Origin: Pseudomonadota bacterium
GTDB lineage: Bacteria; Desulfobacterota; Desulfovibrionia; Desulfovibrionales; Desulfovibrionaceae
Direction: 5' to 3'
NCBI GenBank assembly: GCA_023390395.1
Contig: JAEWCY010000059.1
Coordinates: 1-21,472 of the forward strand
DNA: 21,472 bases
Shown here in pieces: positions 20,642-21,472 of the stretch (positions are counted from its first letter, which is position 1; every line of letters begins with the position of its first letter). Both the position numbers and the translations under genes were made by a program. Under the pieces are notes generated by a model. That model had not been told where the DNA came from. It saw only the letters and a program-made list of their open reading frames with translations, and searched no databases.

Positions 20642-21472
20642 ATGTCGTATCCCTGCCGTCCGCCGCTCGGCGTGCCCATCGACTGGAGCCATCCACTCGC
20701 CCGGGGTCTCGTCGCCTGGATCGACGCCGACGGCGACCGCGTCTCCGGCGCGCCGCTTTCGCTCATGGGCGCGGCCGAACGGAGGCCGGACGGCACGATC
20801 TATTCGCCCGGAGGCAGCGGCGACGGCGCGTATGTGCCGTTTCCGGAAAGCCTGCTACGAATCGGCGTCGACCTGACGGTCGTGGTGTTCTGCTCCATCG
20901 CGTCGTTGAGCACGTCGAGCCATCTGGTGTCCGTCCCGTACCGCTCCGGGAGTTGGGCGTCGCCCTATGCCGCGCTCAACATGTTGCTGATAAACGCGCC
21001 GCAAGGCCTGGGCATGGCCATCAGCCCCAATGCCGGCGGATACACCCAGCCCTACGGCGGGACGCTGGCCACCGTGGCCGACGTCAAGTGCCACGCCATT
21101 TCCAAGTCGGCGACGGCCTTCGCCACATACGTCGGCGGGGCCTACTCCACGGCGTTTTCGTACAACGTCGGTGCGACGCTCGACGTTTCCCCCGACTTTT
21201 CCGGCCGACAGCCCCTTGTCATCGGCAACCACAGCAACAGTGCCCCGGGCGAGGCGACCGGCGGCGTCTTTGTCTGCGTCCTCGTCTACGCGCGTCAATT
21301 GTCGGAATCCGAATTGCGCGCCCTGGACGCCAACCCTTGGTCCATATTCTCCAGGCGGCGGCTTTTCTTCGCCTCCCCGCCCGGGGCGGCCGCCGCGCCG
21401 GCGCGGGTCGACGTGGCCTGGCCGGCCCCGGCCGTGCCCGTGGCCGGACGTGGCGTGGCGCGCGTCGTGGCC
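20642..21472 (+). CDS. LamG-like phage tail/fibre-type protein (C-terminus beyond the window)
   Basis: An open frame of 277 codons continues past the window end. It starts MSYPCRPPLGVPIDWSHPLA, then RGLVAWIDADGDR. A concanavalin/LamG-like jelly roll is suggested by LTVVVFCSIASLSTSSHLVS, VGGAYSTAFSYNVG, PLVIGNHSNSAPGEATGG and VFVCVLVYARQLSESELRAL. The latter runs into DANPWSIF, a signature at the end of such modules in many phage structural proteins. After that comes an alanine/proline-rich linker with AP-V repeats. Probable role: tail fibre or other adhesion/decoration protein of the virion. It starts one base after the previous stop (TAGCATG) without a distinct ribosome site, implying translational coupling. 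Confidence 0.72.
   Translation, partial: MSYPCRPPLGVPIDWSHPLARGLVAWIDADGDRVSGAPLSLMGAAERRPDGTIYSPGGSGDGAYVPFPESLLRIGVDLTVVVFCSIASLSTSSHLVSVPYRSGSWASPYAALNMLLINAPQGLGMAISPNAGGYTQPYGGTLATVADVKCHAISKSATAFATYVGGAYSTAFSYNVGATLDVSPDFSGRQPLVIGNHSNSAPGEATGGVFVCVLVYARQLSESELRALDANPWSIFSRRRLFFASPPGAAAAPARVDVAWPAPAVPVAGRGVARVVA

Larger units (their letters stand above)
18326..21472 (+). mobile_element. Left part of a defective prophage beside tRNA-Leu
   Basis: Immediately right of tRNA-Leu all genes are phage-like and on the plus strand: a D5/P4-type helicase, a broken late structural gene, a small structural protein and a LamG-like tail-type protein. An early replication gene lying directly against late genes, joined out of frame, implies an internal deletion. 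There is no integrase, terminase, capsid gene or repressor in the part seen, and the right boundary is beyond the window. The left boundary is uncertain: it may lie in the tRNA 3' end or after the terminator. Base composition remains high in GC and close to the host. Confidence 0.7.

Noticed and set aside
1..21472. CRISPR array, insertion sequence, transposase or rRNA gene
   Set aside because: No regularly spaced repeats, transposase frames or rRNA sequence were seen anywhere in the window.

Overview
The window looks like the chromosome of a GC-rich anaerobic, nitrogen-fixing, flagellated, hydrogenase-maturing bacterium. A sulfate-reducing Desulfovibrionaceae member (Desulfovibrio/Solidesulfovibrio type) is the best guess. 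This is inferred from gene content (nifEN, hypAB, fliM, sigma-54-like promoters) and codon use with G/C in almost every third position. No taxonomic marker gene is present.

Layout. (1) 1-1588, minus: the start of nifN and all of nifE, the FeMo-cofactor scaffold pair, with overlapping stop and start codons and a sigma-54-like promoter just upstream. (2) 1947-4970, plus: a two-gene betaine-lipid (DGTS) module (BtaA-like aminocarboxypropyl transferase and BtaB-like N-methyltransferase, sharing one base), then a second SAM methyltransferase and a small unknown gene. (3) 5176-9597, plus: a single very large Lhr-type helicase with its own promoter. (4) 9625-13810, minus: four overlapping genes (C39-like cysteine peptidase, RimK-like ATP-grasp ligase, GCS2 glutamate-cysteine-ligase-like enzyme, N-formylglutamate-amidohydrolase-like enzyme). 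This is probably a peptide-forming or peptide-tagging system and is the best candidate here for a poorly described pathway. (5) 14047-15761, minus: fliM and a small outer-membrane beta-barrel protein, separated by a strong hairpin. (6) 15768-16322: a 555-base gene-free stretch holding a sigma-54-like promoter and a G-rich block. (7) 16323-18124, minus: hypB and hypA (nickel insertion into [NiFe]-hydrogenase) and a DUF554 membrane protein.

(8) From 18239 a tRNA-Leu(CAA) with its own promoter is followed by a terminator and then by prophage-type genes running to the window end, all plus. The first is the front of a D5/P4-type superfamily 3 helicase. It runs out of frame into the back of a late structural gene, which indicates an internal deletion joining an early gene to a late gene. 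Two further late genes follow: a 118-residue structural protein and a LamG-like, tail-type protein cut by the window edge. No integrase is visible.

The two ends of the window differ in character: the left 18.2 kb is core-type chromosome, and the right 3.2 kb is the left end of a defective prophage or other tRNA-associated island.
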